A DNA stretch of 6,448 bases, taken from an uncultured Prevotellaceae bacterium (GTDB lineage Bacteria; Bacteroidota; Bacteroidia; Bacteroidales; Bacteroidaceae). The stretch is taken from NCBI GenBank assembly GCA_900557555.1, contig USTH01000059.1, forward strand, positions 1-6,448, given 5' to 3'. The notes below the pieces were generated by a model. The model saw only the letters and a program-made list of their open reading frames with translations. It searched no databases and had not been told where the DNA came from. Positions 1 to 6,203 of the stretch are shown piece by piece; within the stretch, counting starts at the first letter, position 1, and every line of letters starts with the position of its first letter. The translations under genes and the position numbers were made by a program.

Positions 1-84
1 TAGTTTCTCCTTGCGATGCTATAGTTTCTCCTTGCGATGCTATAGTTTCTCCTTGCGATGCTATAGTTTCTCCTTGTAATGCTA
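1..84 (-). repeat. 21-bp in-frame tandem repeat, 4 copies, continuing past the window edge
   Basis: Four head-to-tail 21-base units lie at 1-21, 22-42, 43-63 and 64-84. The first three are identical; the fourth differs at two adjacent bases (CG to TA on the plus strand). Read on the minus strand in the frame of the nuclease gene, each unit encodes IASQGET, and the variant encodes IALQGET. Since 21 is a multiple of three, gain or loss of a unit keeps the frame. Base-perfect identity, including third codon positions, points to recent duplication or slippage rather than selection on the protein alone. The true copy number cannot be seen because the array touches the edge. Confidence 0.97.
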
Positions 85-859
85 TTTTCTTGTCTCTAAG
101 CATTATTTCGGTGTCTCGGTTTTCTATGGCGGAGAAGAATTCGTCTTCAACATTCATGTCTTGTCGCAGTTTGGTGTCGGAGGCGGCTGTGAGCAGACGA
201 TGCAGAATGTGCATCATCTCTGTGTCACCGTCATATTTGTTTTCGTCTATTAGAAGCACCTGGTGGTTGTATTTGTTTTTCATACTTTGGTCAAAGAAAC
301 TCAGCACTTCGTCAAGTCTGTTGTTTACATGGCCTCTCAGTCGCGGAATCTGCACTATTATGCTGTCGTGGGTTAGGCTCTCCACAAATGGGTCTGGTAT
401 GCCTTTGGAAACGCGGTTGCCGTCATAGTCAAAGGCTTTGTGGCTTATGTAGAGGACGGGTTCCTCAATGTCACCTACTTTGTGTCCGAGAAGGTATACC
501 GCAACCATTGGAATACCCGAACCTTCGTTCTCACAGTCTTTAAGAATATTCTCGGGATTGGCGTATTGGGCGCCGAGGTTCTGCCGAAATCGCAGGGTTT
601 CTGTTTCAAGCCACGTCTTCTGCAGTTCTATCAATATGAGTTTTGTGGAACCATCGTCTTCCTTGACCCTCGCTCCGAAATCTATGCGAAACATAGAGAT
701 GTTGTCGCGGCTTCCGTTAGTGTATTCGTTGCGTCTCATGTCAACGTCCAGCACCTCTTTTTTCAGCAGAGCTGATATTAGGGTACGGGCAATGCGCTCG
801 TCTTCCATAAGGTATTTGAAGACGGAGTCATAAATTGGATTTGCGATATTTACCATCAT
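1..859 (-). CDS. Rpn-family PD-(D/E)XK nuclease (recombination-promoting nuclease/putative transposase), 3' end cut by window
   Basis: The frame is open from an ATG at 859 to the left edge: 286 codons with no stop, so the C-terminus is missing. The N-terminus has the family opening NPIYDSVFKYLMEDE (residues 7-21). The nuclease core follows: D60 in FRIDFG, then E78 and Q80 in LILIELQKTW. This is the D...ExQ form of the PD-(D/E)XK site usual in this family, so the catalytic residues look intact. Family members (Rpn, formerly transposase_31) are DNA endonucleases. In E. coli they promote RecA-independent recombination, and some act in phage defence; the role here is not known. After about residue 250 the protein becomes a seven-residue repeat with Ile every seventh position (252, 259, 266, 273, 280), possibly helical. 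A second ATG directly follows the first, so the start could be 3 bases later. The gene has its own promoter 26 bases upstream. Family assignment is firm; function is inferred. Confidence 0.88.
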   Translation of the reverse strand, partial: MMVNIANPIYDSVFKYLMEDERIARTLISALLKKEVLDVDMRRNEYTNGSRDNISMFRIDFGARVKEDDGSTKLILIELQKTWLETETLRFRQNLGAQYANPENILKDCENEGSGIPMVAVYLLGHKVGDIEEPVLYISHKAFDYDGNRVSKGIPDPFVESLTHDSIIVQIPRLRGHVNNRLDEVLSFFDQSMKNKYNHQVLLIDENKYDGDTEMMHILHRLLTAASDTKLRQDMNVEDEFFSAIENRDTEIMLRDKKIALQGETIASQGETIASQGETIASQGET

Positions 860-884
860 AGGGCTTTGCTTTTATGGGATATTG

Positions 885-916
885 CAAAAATAGAAATAAA
901 ATGTGAGCATTCCAAA
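885..916 (-). promoter_or_regulatory. Bacteroides-type promoter for the Rpn-family gene
   Basis: On the minus strand a -33 box TTTG (913-916) is followed by a 20-base spacer and a -7 box TATTTTTG (885-892). This matches every fixed base of the Bacteroides primary sigma factor consensus, TTTG-N19-21-TAnnTTTG. It lies between the stop of the YjbR-like gene (943) and the start of the nuclease gene (859), facing the nuclease. It predicts transcription starting around 875-881 and a leader of only about 15-20 bases. Activity is inferred. Confidence 0.7.
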
Positions 917-942
917 TAAGTTCTGGCAAAAAAGCAGGTTTG

Positions 943-1338
943 TCAGTCTGTTGTGCTCTGTTTGCCTATGTTGACGGCAACGGTTGTTATTTCTGATTTA
1001 GCTTCACGTATGCGTCTGGGCAGTTTGCTTACCACAAGTGCGTAACTGTGGCGTATGAGGTCTTGTATGAGGTCATTAGGTATGGTGCCGTATAGGTTCA
1101 GTTGATTCCAGTGTCGTTTGTTCATGTGCCAAGCGGGGGTTATTTCAGGATATGCGTCGCGTAGTTCAATGGCGTAGTCGGGGTCACATTTGAGTACAAA
1201 CCACTCTGTGTTTTCAAGGTCTATCATAGCGAAAATTTTGCCCATGATGCGGAATGCGAGTGTGGTTTCGTCAAATGGAAAATATTCCTCTGCTTCTGGC
1301 AGTGACAAGCAGTAGTTGCGTATGGTTTCTATGTCCAT
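943..1338 (-). CDS. MmcQ/YjbR family protein (CyaY-fold, predicted DNA-binding)
   Basis: A 131-residue cytosolic protein; family members are usually about 115-125 residues. Family marks are seen in order: PFDETTLAFRIMGKIFAMID (residues 21-40), LKCDPDYAIELRDAYP (49-64), the signature HMNKRHWNQL (71-80), and a closing SYALVVSKLPRR (98-109). The start was placed at the ATG at 1338 because the alignment-like N-terminus MDIETIRNYCLSLPEAEE begins there. An upstream ATG at 1389 would add 17 polar residues that do not resemble the family. The family has a double-wing fold like CyaY and is often annotated as DNA-binding; no precise function is established and none is claimed here. It sits 147 bases after the ComF gene and 83 bases before the nuclease start. 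No convincing promoter was found directly upstream, so its transcription is unresolved. Confidence 0.88.
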   Translation of the reverse strand: MDIETIRNYCLSLPEAEEYFPFDETTLAFRIMGKIFAMIDLENTEWFVLKCDPDYAIELRDAYPEITPAWHMNKRHWNQLNLYGTIPNDLIQDLIRHSYALVVSKLPRRIREAKSEITTVAVNIGKQSTTD

Positions 1339-1485
1339 AGTATGGTCTGTTGTGTATGGGGAAGTAATCGTTTTTCTAATGTGTTGCAAGAATTATTGAT
1401 TGAATTGCCGATTTCTCCATAACTACCGATGTGCTATAAGTTCTACAACGTGTAAGTTGGGTCTATAGCTTGTGTGGTGAGTCTG

Positions 1486-2229
1486 TTAGTCTGCGTGGTT
1501 GTCCTGTGGGTTGTTGTTTCGTATGTTGGCGATAAGTTTTCGCGAAACGGCAAGTGAGAGGACTGAAATCTTGATGTCGGGAATGTCACAGAGAACTTTG
1601 GCACATGCCATGATGGTGGCGGTAGATGTTATTACATCGTCAACGAGAAGCACGTGTTTGTCTTGCAGATTATTGGGGCGGAGCACAAATGTGTGTTCTA
1701 CGTTTGCTACTCTTTCCGAGGGCGTGAGCTTTGTTTGGCTCATGGTGTAGTGTCGCCGTCTGACGGAGTGAGTGTCGATGGGCAGCCCAGTGATGCGGCT
1801 AATGCCTTTTGCCAGTTCGAGGCTTTGGTTGTAGCCACGCCGCATCTGTCTGCGTTTGGATATAGGTATGGGCAGTATGATGTCTATGTTGTCAAAGAAA
1901 TGTGTGTTGCTGAGACCTTGCACCATGAGCGGTGCCATGTGTTGGCCCAATTTGGGGCGGTTGTGGTATTTTAGGTCAAGCACAATCTGGCGTTGGCTGT
2001 TGTCACGGTCATACACCAGAAAGGCGGCCGCCCGCTCTATAGGCATTTTCAGCCACAGACTGCGTTCCAAAAGATTTCCCTTGTGTCCGTCGGCAAACTC
2101 TGAAATGTTGAGTTCAAGCAGGCAGCCCGTGCAGATGCCCTTTTCCTGACGGTGGAGCCGTCTGCCACAAACTGAGCAGTAGCGTGGTAGCAGGAAATCA
2201 ATTATGTCACTTATGGCAGAAAGGTTCAT
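1486..2229 (-). CDS. comF: ComF family protein (phosphoribosyltransferase fold with N-terminal zinc finger)
   Basis: A 247-residue soluble protein, normal for ComF. The N-terminus carries a four-cysteine zinc site, C18-x2-C21 and C33-x2-C36. The ComF signature ILPIPISKRRQMRRGYNQS (118-136) and the type I phosphoribosyltransferase PRPP loop HVLLVDDVITSTAT (192-205, acidic pair D197 D198) follow. ComF is needed for taking up transforming DNA in Bacillus and Haemophilus, probably on the cytosolic side; homologues occur widely in bacteria not known to be competent, and its job in Bacteroidetes is unclear. One oddity is that the PRPP loop usually reads T-T-G-A-T, whereas here it is TSTAT, with Thr203 in place of the glycine. 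The gene starts 57 bases after trpA with no visible terminator between, so it may be read through from the trp operon. No chemical link to tryptophan synthesis is implied beyond the shared PRPP-binding fold. Confidence 0.92.
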   Translation of the reverse strand: MNLSAISDIIDFLLPRYCSVCGRRLHRQEKGICTGCLLELNISEFADGHKGNLLERSLWLKMPIERAAAFLVYDRDNSQRQIVLDLKYHNRPKLGQHMAPLMVQGLSNTHFFDNIDIILPIPISKRRQMRRGYNQSLELAKGISRITGLPIDTHSVRRRHYTMSQTKLTPSERVANVEHTFVLRPNNLQDKHVLLVDDVITSTATIMACAKVLCDIPDIKISVLSLAVSRKLIANIRNNNPQDNHAD

Positions 2230-2286
2230 CTTGTTAGGTCGGCAGTGTGGTCTGTTGCGTGGTCTGTCGTGTTATTGTGGCTGGGT

Positions 2287-3060
2287 TTACTTCTCCAATG
2301 TGTCAAGCAGGGCTTTGACGGCTTCGTCAGGTGTTGAGTGTTCCTCAAGCAGACGTACGAACTTGCTTCCTATGATGCTGCCGTTTGAGTGCTGCTGGGT
2401 GGCGGTGAGAGTAGCCTTGTTGGATATGCCGAAGCCGACGAGTGTGGGGTTGTGGAGTTTCATGGCCTTGATGCGCTCAAAGTATGCCACTGTAGAGTCG
2501 CTAAATGTGTTTTGAGCGCCAGTGGTGGCATCTGTAGAGACTTGATAGATGAAACCGCTGGTGTTGTTGTCGATGAGGTGAATGCGTTCGGGGCTGGTGT
2601 GTGGGGTGATGAGCATGATAATATCGATGCCATACTTGTCTGCGGTGTCTTTGTAGTCTTTCATATAGACATCAAAAGGCAGGTCAGGAATGATGGCTCC
2701 GTCAATGCCCACACGGCTGCACTCCTGACAGAAGTGTTCGAAACCAAACTGCATGATTACGTTGAGATAGCCCATTAGCAGCAGTGGCATGTGAATTTCC
2801 TGGCGCATGCCGTTGAGCTGGTTAAAAAGGACTTTGAGCGACATGCCGTTGTGCAGGGCTGTTGTGGCGGCTTGCTGTATCACAGGCCCGTCAGCCATTG
2901 GGTCGCTGAACGGTATGCCTATCTCAGCCATGTCGATGCCGTTGGCCTGAAGCGCCCGCAGCACATCCATGGTGCTGTCTTTGTGTGGGTGACCTGCACA
3001 GAAGTATATTGACAGAATATTGTTGGGCTTGTGTTTAAGAAGTTGGTTTATTCGGTTCAT
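2287..3060 (-). CDS. trpA: Tryptophan synthase alpha chain
   Basis: The alpha subunit of tryptophan synthase cleaves indole-3-glycerol phosphate to indole and glyceraldehyde-3-phosphate, passing indole to TrpB in an alpha2-beta2 complex in the cytosol. At 257 residues it is close to the usual length of about 260-270. The alpha signature AEIGIPFSDPMADGP lies at 45-59, with catalytic E46 and D57 (equivalent to Glu49 and Asp60 of the Salmonella enzyme, same spacing). Later come the active-site loop YQVSTDATTGAQ, the phosphate-binding LVGFGIS and the GSIIGSKFV segment near the C-terminus, so the whole TIM barrel looks intact. The N-terminal SIYFCAGHP replaces the more common Y-x-T-x-G-x-P, a form I associate with Bacteroidetes TrpA. 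The ATG overlaps the trpF stop by 4 bases (ATGA), suggesting translational coupling. It is the last trp gene here; its partner trpB is not nearby. Confidence 0.98.
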   Translation of the reverse strand: MNRINQLLKHKPNNILSIYFCAGHPHKDSTMDVLRALQANGIDMAEIGIPFSDPMADGPVIQQAATTALHNGMSLKVLFNQLNGMRQEIHMPLLLMGYLNVIMQFGFEHFCQECSRVGIDGAIIPDLPFDVYMKDYKDTADKYGIDIIMLITPHTSPERIHLIDNNTSGFIYQVSTDATTGAQNTFSDSTVAYFERIKAMKLHNPTLVGFGISNKATLTATQQHSNGSIIGSKFVRLLEEHSTPDEAVKALLDTLEK

Positions 3061-3734
3061 GGTTGTATTGTTTTTTGTTTGGATTGTTCTGGTATTACAG
3101 TCTCTGCCTGAGCACAGAGATTGGCGAGGTATTGTCGTAGTTTGGCAGTGTCTTTTACGGCTGGCAGTGTTTCAACGCGGCTGTTGAGGTCATAGCCGAT
3201 TAGCATGGGGTGCCTGATTGTCATGGTCTGAGGCTGGTTTTCGAGTGAAAGGCCTCCGCTCAACAGAAATGGTATGTGTCCCCTGTAGTTGTCAAGCAGA
3301 CAGTGGTCAAAGACCTGCCCGCTTCCTCCCTTAAGCCTTGTGGCGGTATCAAAGAGGAAGCAGTCTGCAGCTCCCTCGTAGTCGGTGGTCTGGAGAATGC
3401 TCTGCCTGTCGCTGATGCTGAATGCCTTTATTATCTTGATGTTAGGCATGAGCCTCTTCAATTCCTTGCATGCAGTGGGAGTTTCTTTGCCGTGGAGCTG
3501 TATGAAGTCAAGCTGGTAGTCGTTGGTGTGTGAAAGGATAAAGTCAGTGCCGGCATCGACAAACACCCCGACACGTTTGGCGCGCATAGGCAGATAGGCT
3601 GGTTTCTCGGACACAAAGCGTGGCGAAGGGGGGTAGAAGATGAAACCTATCAAGTCTACGCCCAAGTTCTCCACTTCAAGGATGTTGTCTGCCTGGCGCA
3701 TGCCACATACTTTTATCGTCATGTTTTGCTGCAT
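3057..3734 (-). CDS. trpF: Phosphoribosylanthranilate isomerase
   Basis: Converts N-(5'-phosphoribosyl)anthranilate to the carboxyphenylamino-deoxyribulose phosphate by an Amadori rearrangement, the third step of the pathway. It is a 225-residue single-domain TIM barrel, slightly longer than the usual 200-210 because of a polar tail of about 15 residues. The general base C10 lies in IKVCGM (7-12) and the general acid D129 in FLFDTATRLKGGSGQVFDH (126-144). GFIFYPPSPRFV (30-41), VGVFVD (55-60), LDFIQLHGKE (75-84) and LLSGGLS (157-163) fill in the other barrel strands. DLNSRVE (182-188) is the usual C-terminal substrate-binding segment. It is not fused to TrpC, unlike in enteric bacteria. The gene begins 27 bases after trpC. 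A second ATG at 3722, four codons in, gives the tighter start MTIKVCGM and is a realistic alternative. The stop overlaps the start of trpA. Confidence 0.97.
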   Translation of the reverse strand: MQQNMTIKVCGMRQADNILEVENLGVDLIGFIFYPPSPRFVSEKPAYLPMRAKRVGVFVDAGTDFILSHTNDYQLDFIQLHGKETPTACKELKRLMPNIKIIKAFSISDRQSILQTTDYEGAADCFLFDTATRLKGGSGQVFDHCLLDNYRGHIPFLLSGGLSLENQPQTMTIRHPMLIGYDLNSRVETLPAVKDTAKLRQYLANLCAQAETVIPEQSKQKTIQP

Positions 3735-3761
3735 GGTGTGTTATATATGGTATTGCGCGAC

Positions 3762-4559
3762 TTATCGCAGTGCGTTGACAAGGGTTCGCAGTTCGCTTGC
3801 GGGGTCTGGGGATTTCATGAAGTGTCCGCCAATAAGGAACCCTCGATAGCCACAGAGACGGAGCGATTTGATGTCTTCGGGGGTCGATAGGCCGCTTTCG
3901 CTTATTTTCACGAACTCTTCCGGAATCTCGTGTGCCAGTTCTGCCGAGGTTTTGATGTCGGTCTTGAAAACATGGAGATTACGGTTGTTTACTCCCACCA
4001 CGTTGATGTCAGGGGTGAGGTAGTCCAACTCCTGTTTGCTGTGGATTTCAAGCAGAGTCTCAAGATTTAGCTGTTGGGCGGTGTGGGCGAACCCTCTGCA
4101 TTGTTCTGGGGTTAGGCAGGCTGCAATCAGAAGTATGGCATCGGCTCCCACTTCCTTGGCTTCAAATATCTGGTACTCGTCTACAATGAACTCCTTCCGC
4201 AATATGGGAATGTTTACCAGAGGACGCGATGAGCGGATGTCGTCAAGGCTGCCACCAAAATATTCCTTGTCAGTTAGGATCGACAGAGCAGTGGCCCCGG
4301 CTTTTTGGTAGCTGGGAGCAATACTGATGGGGTTCGCATCTTGGTGTATCCACCCTTTGGAAGGTGATTTGCGCTTAAACTCGGCTATGATGCCTGTAGG
4401 CGAGTCGGCGAGAGCCTTGCTTAGAGAAGCGGTGGCCGCACCGTTGTCCACCATGATGCGCCCCACCTTGCGGTAGAGTTCTCGTGGGCTGACGGTCTCT
4501 TTAGTTCGGTCAAGCTCCATGCGCTTATGTGCGCATATTTCTTCGAGAATGGTTGACAT
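3762..4559 (-). CDS. trpC: Indole-3-glycerol phosphate synthase
   Basis: Closes the indole ring with loss of CO2 and water, the fourth step of tryptophan synthesis. It has 265 residues, the usual length for the single-function enzyme. Catalytic and binding residues are visible by comparison with the Sulfolobus enzyme: E60 and K62 in IIAEFKRKSPSKG, the general acid K122 in PILRKEFIVDEYQ, the general base E171 in LLEIHS, N192 in GVNNRNL, and E221-S222 in KISESGL. FLIGGHFMKSPDP (241-253) forms the phosphate site at the end. The start at 4559 (MSTILEEICAHKR) was chosen because the open frame upstream to 4646 lies inside trpD in another frame and would add 29 residues foreign to the family. It starts 5 bases after the trpD stop, so coupling to trpD translation is likely. 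Its neighbours supply its substrate. Confidence 0.97.
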   Translation of the reverse strand: MSTILEEICAHKRMELDRTKETVSPRELYRKVGRIMVDNGAATASLSKALADSPTGIIAEFKRKSPSKGWIHQDANPISIAPSYQKAGATALSILTDKEYFGGSLDDIRSSRPLVNIPILRKEFIVDEYQIFEAKEVGADAILLIAACLTPEQCRGFAHTAQQLNLETLLEIHSKQELDYLTPDINVVGVNNRNLHVFKTDIKTSAELAHEIPEEFVKISESGLSTPEDIKSLRLCGYRGFLIGGHFMKSPDPASELRTLVNALR

Positions 4560-4564
4560 TTTCT

Positions 4565-5557
4565 TTAGCTGTTGAGTTCCACAAATTTTCTGAAACATTT
4601 GAGTGCCTTGCCGCTTTGCAGGCTTTCGCGTGCCATGTCGATGCACTCGTCTATCGGTTTGTCGGTTGTGAGCCTGATGCCGTAGGCCGCATTGACGATT
4701 ACCACGTTGGTCTGGCTCGGAGTGGCTTGGTTGTTGAGCACATTGTCAAAGATTTTCATGGCCTCCTGTGGAGTGTTGCCCCCATATATCTCTTCGGGTT
4801 TGATGAGGCTGAAGCCGAGGTCTTCGGGTGAAATTATTATCTCGCTGTCGCGTGTCTGCACCTTGAAGTTGCTGGTGCCTGATATCTCGTCATAGCCGTC
4901 AATGCTGTTGACAATGCCATATTTCACGTCAATCTGGCTGAGAGTGTTGTGATAGAGGCGTACCTGCCCAATGGTGGGCACGCCAAGCAGTTGATATGTA
5001 GGGTGGCATGGGTTTACAAGCGGGCCGAGCAGATTGAAGCATGTGGGGATGCCGAGCGCCTTGCGTATGGGGGCGACAAACTTCATTCCGCAGGCGAAGA
5101 ACGGGGCGTGAAGATATGTGAAGTTGCACTGCTCAAGGCTGCGGCGCAGTTCTTCAGGGTCGCGCTGGAATTTCACTCCGTGGTTTTCAAGCACCGAACT
5201 TGCCCCCGAAACGGAGGTGGCGGCATAGTTGCCGTGTTTTGCCACTTTGCACCCTGCTCCTGCTGCCACAAAGCATGCACAAGTTGATATGTTGAATGTG
5301 TTTTTGCCATCACCACCGGTACCCACGATGTCAAGCACCTTGTAGGGTTTGAGGTCAACGGGGATGCCTGTCTGCATCAGCCCATCGCGAAATCCGAGGA
5401 GGATGTCGGGGGTGATGCCCTTTATTTGCAGGACCGTGAGCAGGGCGGCAATCTGTTCGTTGGGATATTTCTCTTCGGTGATGTTAAGCATCACCTGTTT
5501 TATTTCTTCGCGTGTGGGGTTTTCGCCGGCAATGAGGCGTGTGAGTAGTTCTTTCAT
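4565..5557 (-). CDS. trpD: Anthranilate phosphoribosyltransferase
   Basis: Joins anthranilate to PRPP, giving phosphoribosylanthranilate, the second step. A 330-residue protein of the TrpD family (nucleoside phosphorylase class III fold), normal length. It has an N-terminal helical domain (1-70) and then the PRPP loop VGTGGDGKNTFNIST (78-92). KHGNYAATSVSGASSVLE (107-124) is the second PRPP/anthranilate segment; R165 in VAPIRKALG and LGPLVNP (177-183) follow. The Mg-binding pair D223-E224 lies in DGYDEIS. Most family members have H-P-x-M-[KR] before the V-x-P-V-R stretch; here it is FACGMKFVAPIR, a local substitution that leaves the arginine in place. TrpG is a separate protein here, not fused to TrpD as in E. 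coli. It follows trpG by 43 bases and precedes trpC by 5. Confidence 0.97.
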   Translation of the reverse strand: MKELLTRLIAGENPTREEIKQVMLNITEEKYPNEQIAALLTVLQIKGITPDILLGFRDGLMQTGIPVDLKPYKVLDIVGTGGDGKNTFNISTCACFVAAGAGCKVAKHGNYAATSVSGASSVLENHGVKFQRDPEELRRSLEQCNFTYLHAPFFACGMKFVAPIRKALGIPTCFNLLGPLVNPCHPTYQLLGVPTIGQVRLYHNTLSQIDVKYGIVNSIDGYDEISGTSNFKVQTRDSEIIISPEDLGFSLIKPEEIYGGNTPQEAMKIFDNVLNNQATPSQTNVVIVNAAYGIRLTTDKPIDECIDMARESLQSGKALKCFRKFVELNS

Positions 5558-5600
5558 ATTTGTAAGGTTGTTTGTTTAGAACTAATATTGGTAGTAGGAT

Positions 5601-6164
5601 TTAATGTTTCAGCCAATTGCTGATGATGGTTTGCCCTTGGGGTGTGAGAACGGATTCGGGATGAAACTGTATGCCCCTGATGTCGTATGCCTTGTGGCGC
5701 AGTGCCATGATTTGGCCTTCTTTGCTGACGGCTGTCACTTCCAGGCAGTCTGGCAGACCGTCGTTGCTCACCACCCATGAGTGGTAGCGGCCTACGGCAA
5801 TCTCGCTGCCCAGGCCGTCAAAGAGGTAGTCTGGTTGCGTGATGTCTATTGGCGTCTGAATGCCGTGGTATACATCGCTGAGGTTGGTGAGTTTAGCGCC
5901 AAAAACTTCGCCTATGGCCTGATGGCCCAGACATACTCCGAGAATAGGTTTAGTGGTAGCGTATGTTCTGATTACGTCCATGAGCAAGCCCGCTTCTTCT
6001 GGAATTCCTGGCCCTGGAGACAGAATAATTTTGTCGGCCGACTCCAGCTGCGGCAGCCTGAACTTGTCGTTTCGGTAGACGGTAACGTTGGCACCCAAAG
6101 CTTTCACGAGGTGTGAGAGATTGTAGGTGAAAGAGTCGTAGTTGTCTATTATCGTGATATTCAT
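5601..6164 (-). CDS. trpG: Anthranilate synthase component II (glutamine amidotransferase)
   Basis: A class I glutamine amidotransferase that releases ammonia from glutamine for TrpE, which uses it on chorismate to form anthranilate. It has 187 residues, the standard length for a stand-alone TrpG/PabA. The catalytic triad is complete: C78 in GVCLGHQAIG, with H168 and E170 in GIQFHPESVLTPQG. The opening IIDNYDSFTYNL (5-16), the oxyanion region ILSPGPGIPEEAG (47-59) and YHSWVV (127-132) are all typical. The same family protein can serve p-aminobenzoate synthesis (PabA), and some bacteria share one copy for both; the position between trpE and trpD makes the tryptophan role the main one. It starts 39 bases after the trpE stop. 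Confidence 0.97.
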   Translation of the reverse strand: MNITIIDNYDSFTYNLSHLVKALGANVTVYRNDKFRLPQLESADKIILSPGPGIPEEAGLLMDVIRTYATTKPILGVCLGHQAIGEVFGAKLTNLSDVYHGIQTPIDITQPDYLFDGLGSEIAVGRYHSWVVSNDGLPDCLEVTAVSKEGQIMALRHKAYDIRGIQFHPESVLTPQGQTIISNWLKH

Positions 6165-6203
6165 TTTGCTGTGTATTTATCGTGTATTGTCTGGATGTTA
6201 TGG

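Noticed and set aside
1..84. CRISPR array at the left edge
   Set aside because: The units are contiguous 21-base direct repeats without spacers and are in frame with a coding region.
90..833. Long plus-strand open frames (90-428, 440-775, 468-833)
   Set aside because: They are antisense to the Rpn-family gene, overlap one another in different frames, are rich in Ser/Arg/Cys with no recognisable domain, and lack promoters. They are shadows of the minus-strand gene.
1433..1469. Possible stem-loop between comF and the YjbR-like gene (GCTATA 1433-1438 with TATAGC 1464-1469, inner CAAC/GTTG)
   Set aside because: The stem is only 6 bp, A/T-rich, with unequal internal loops of 7 and 4 bases and no T-run after it. 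It is too weak to call a terminator or regulatory RNA.
1339..1485. Promoter search upstream of the YjbR-like gene
   Set aside because: No TTTG/TAnnTTTG pair at proper spacing was found; nearest words such as TAATTCTTG do not fit the consensus.
4560..4646. Longer trpC start giving 29 extra N-terminal residues
   Set aside because: The extension lies within trpD in another frame and is basic and unlike TrpC; the ATG at 4559, 5 bases after the trpD stop, fits the family start.
5173..5778. Extra minus-strand open frames inside trpD and trpG (4929-5129, 5173-5358, 5554-5778)
   Set aside because: They lie in other frames within strongly conserved trpD/trpG coding sequence and show no family features of their own.
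1499..6116. Many plus-strand open frames of 67-129 codons opposite comF and the trp genes
   Set aside because: Each lies antisense to a gene with clear family motifs and intact catalytic residues; compositions are typical of reverse-strand shadows.
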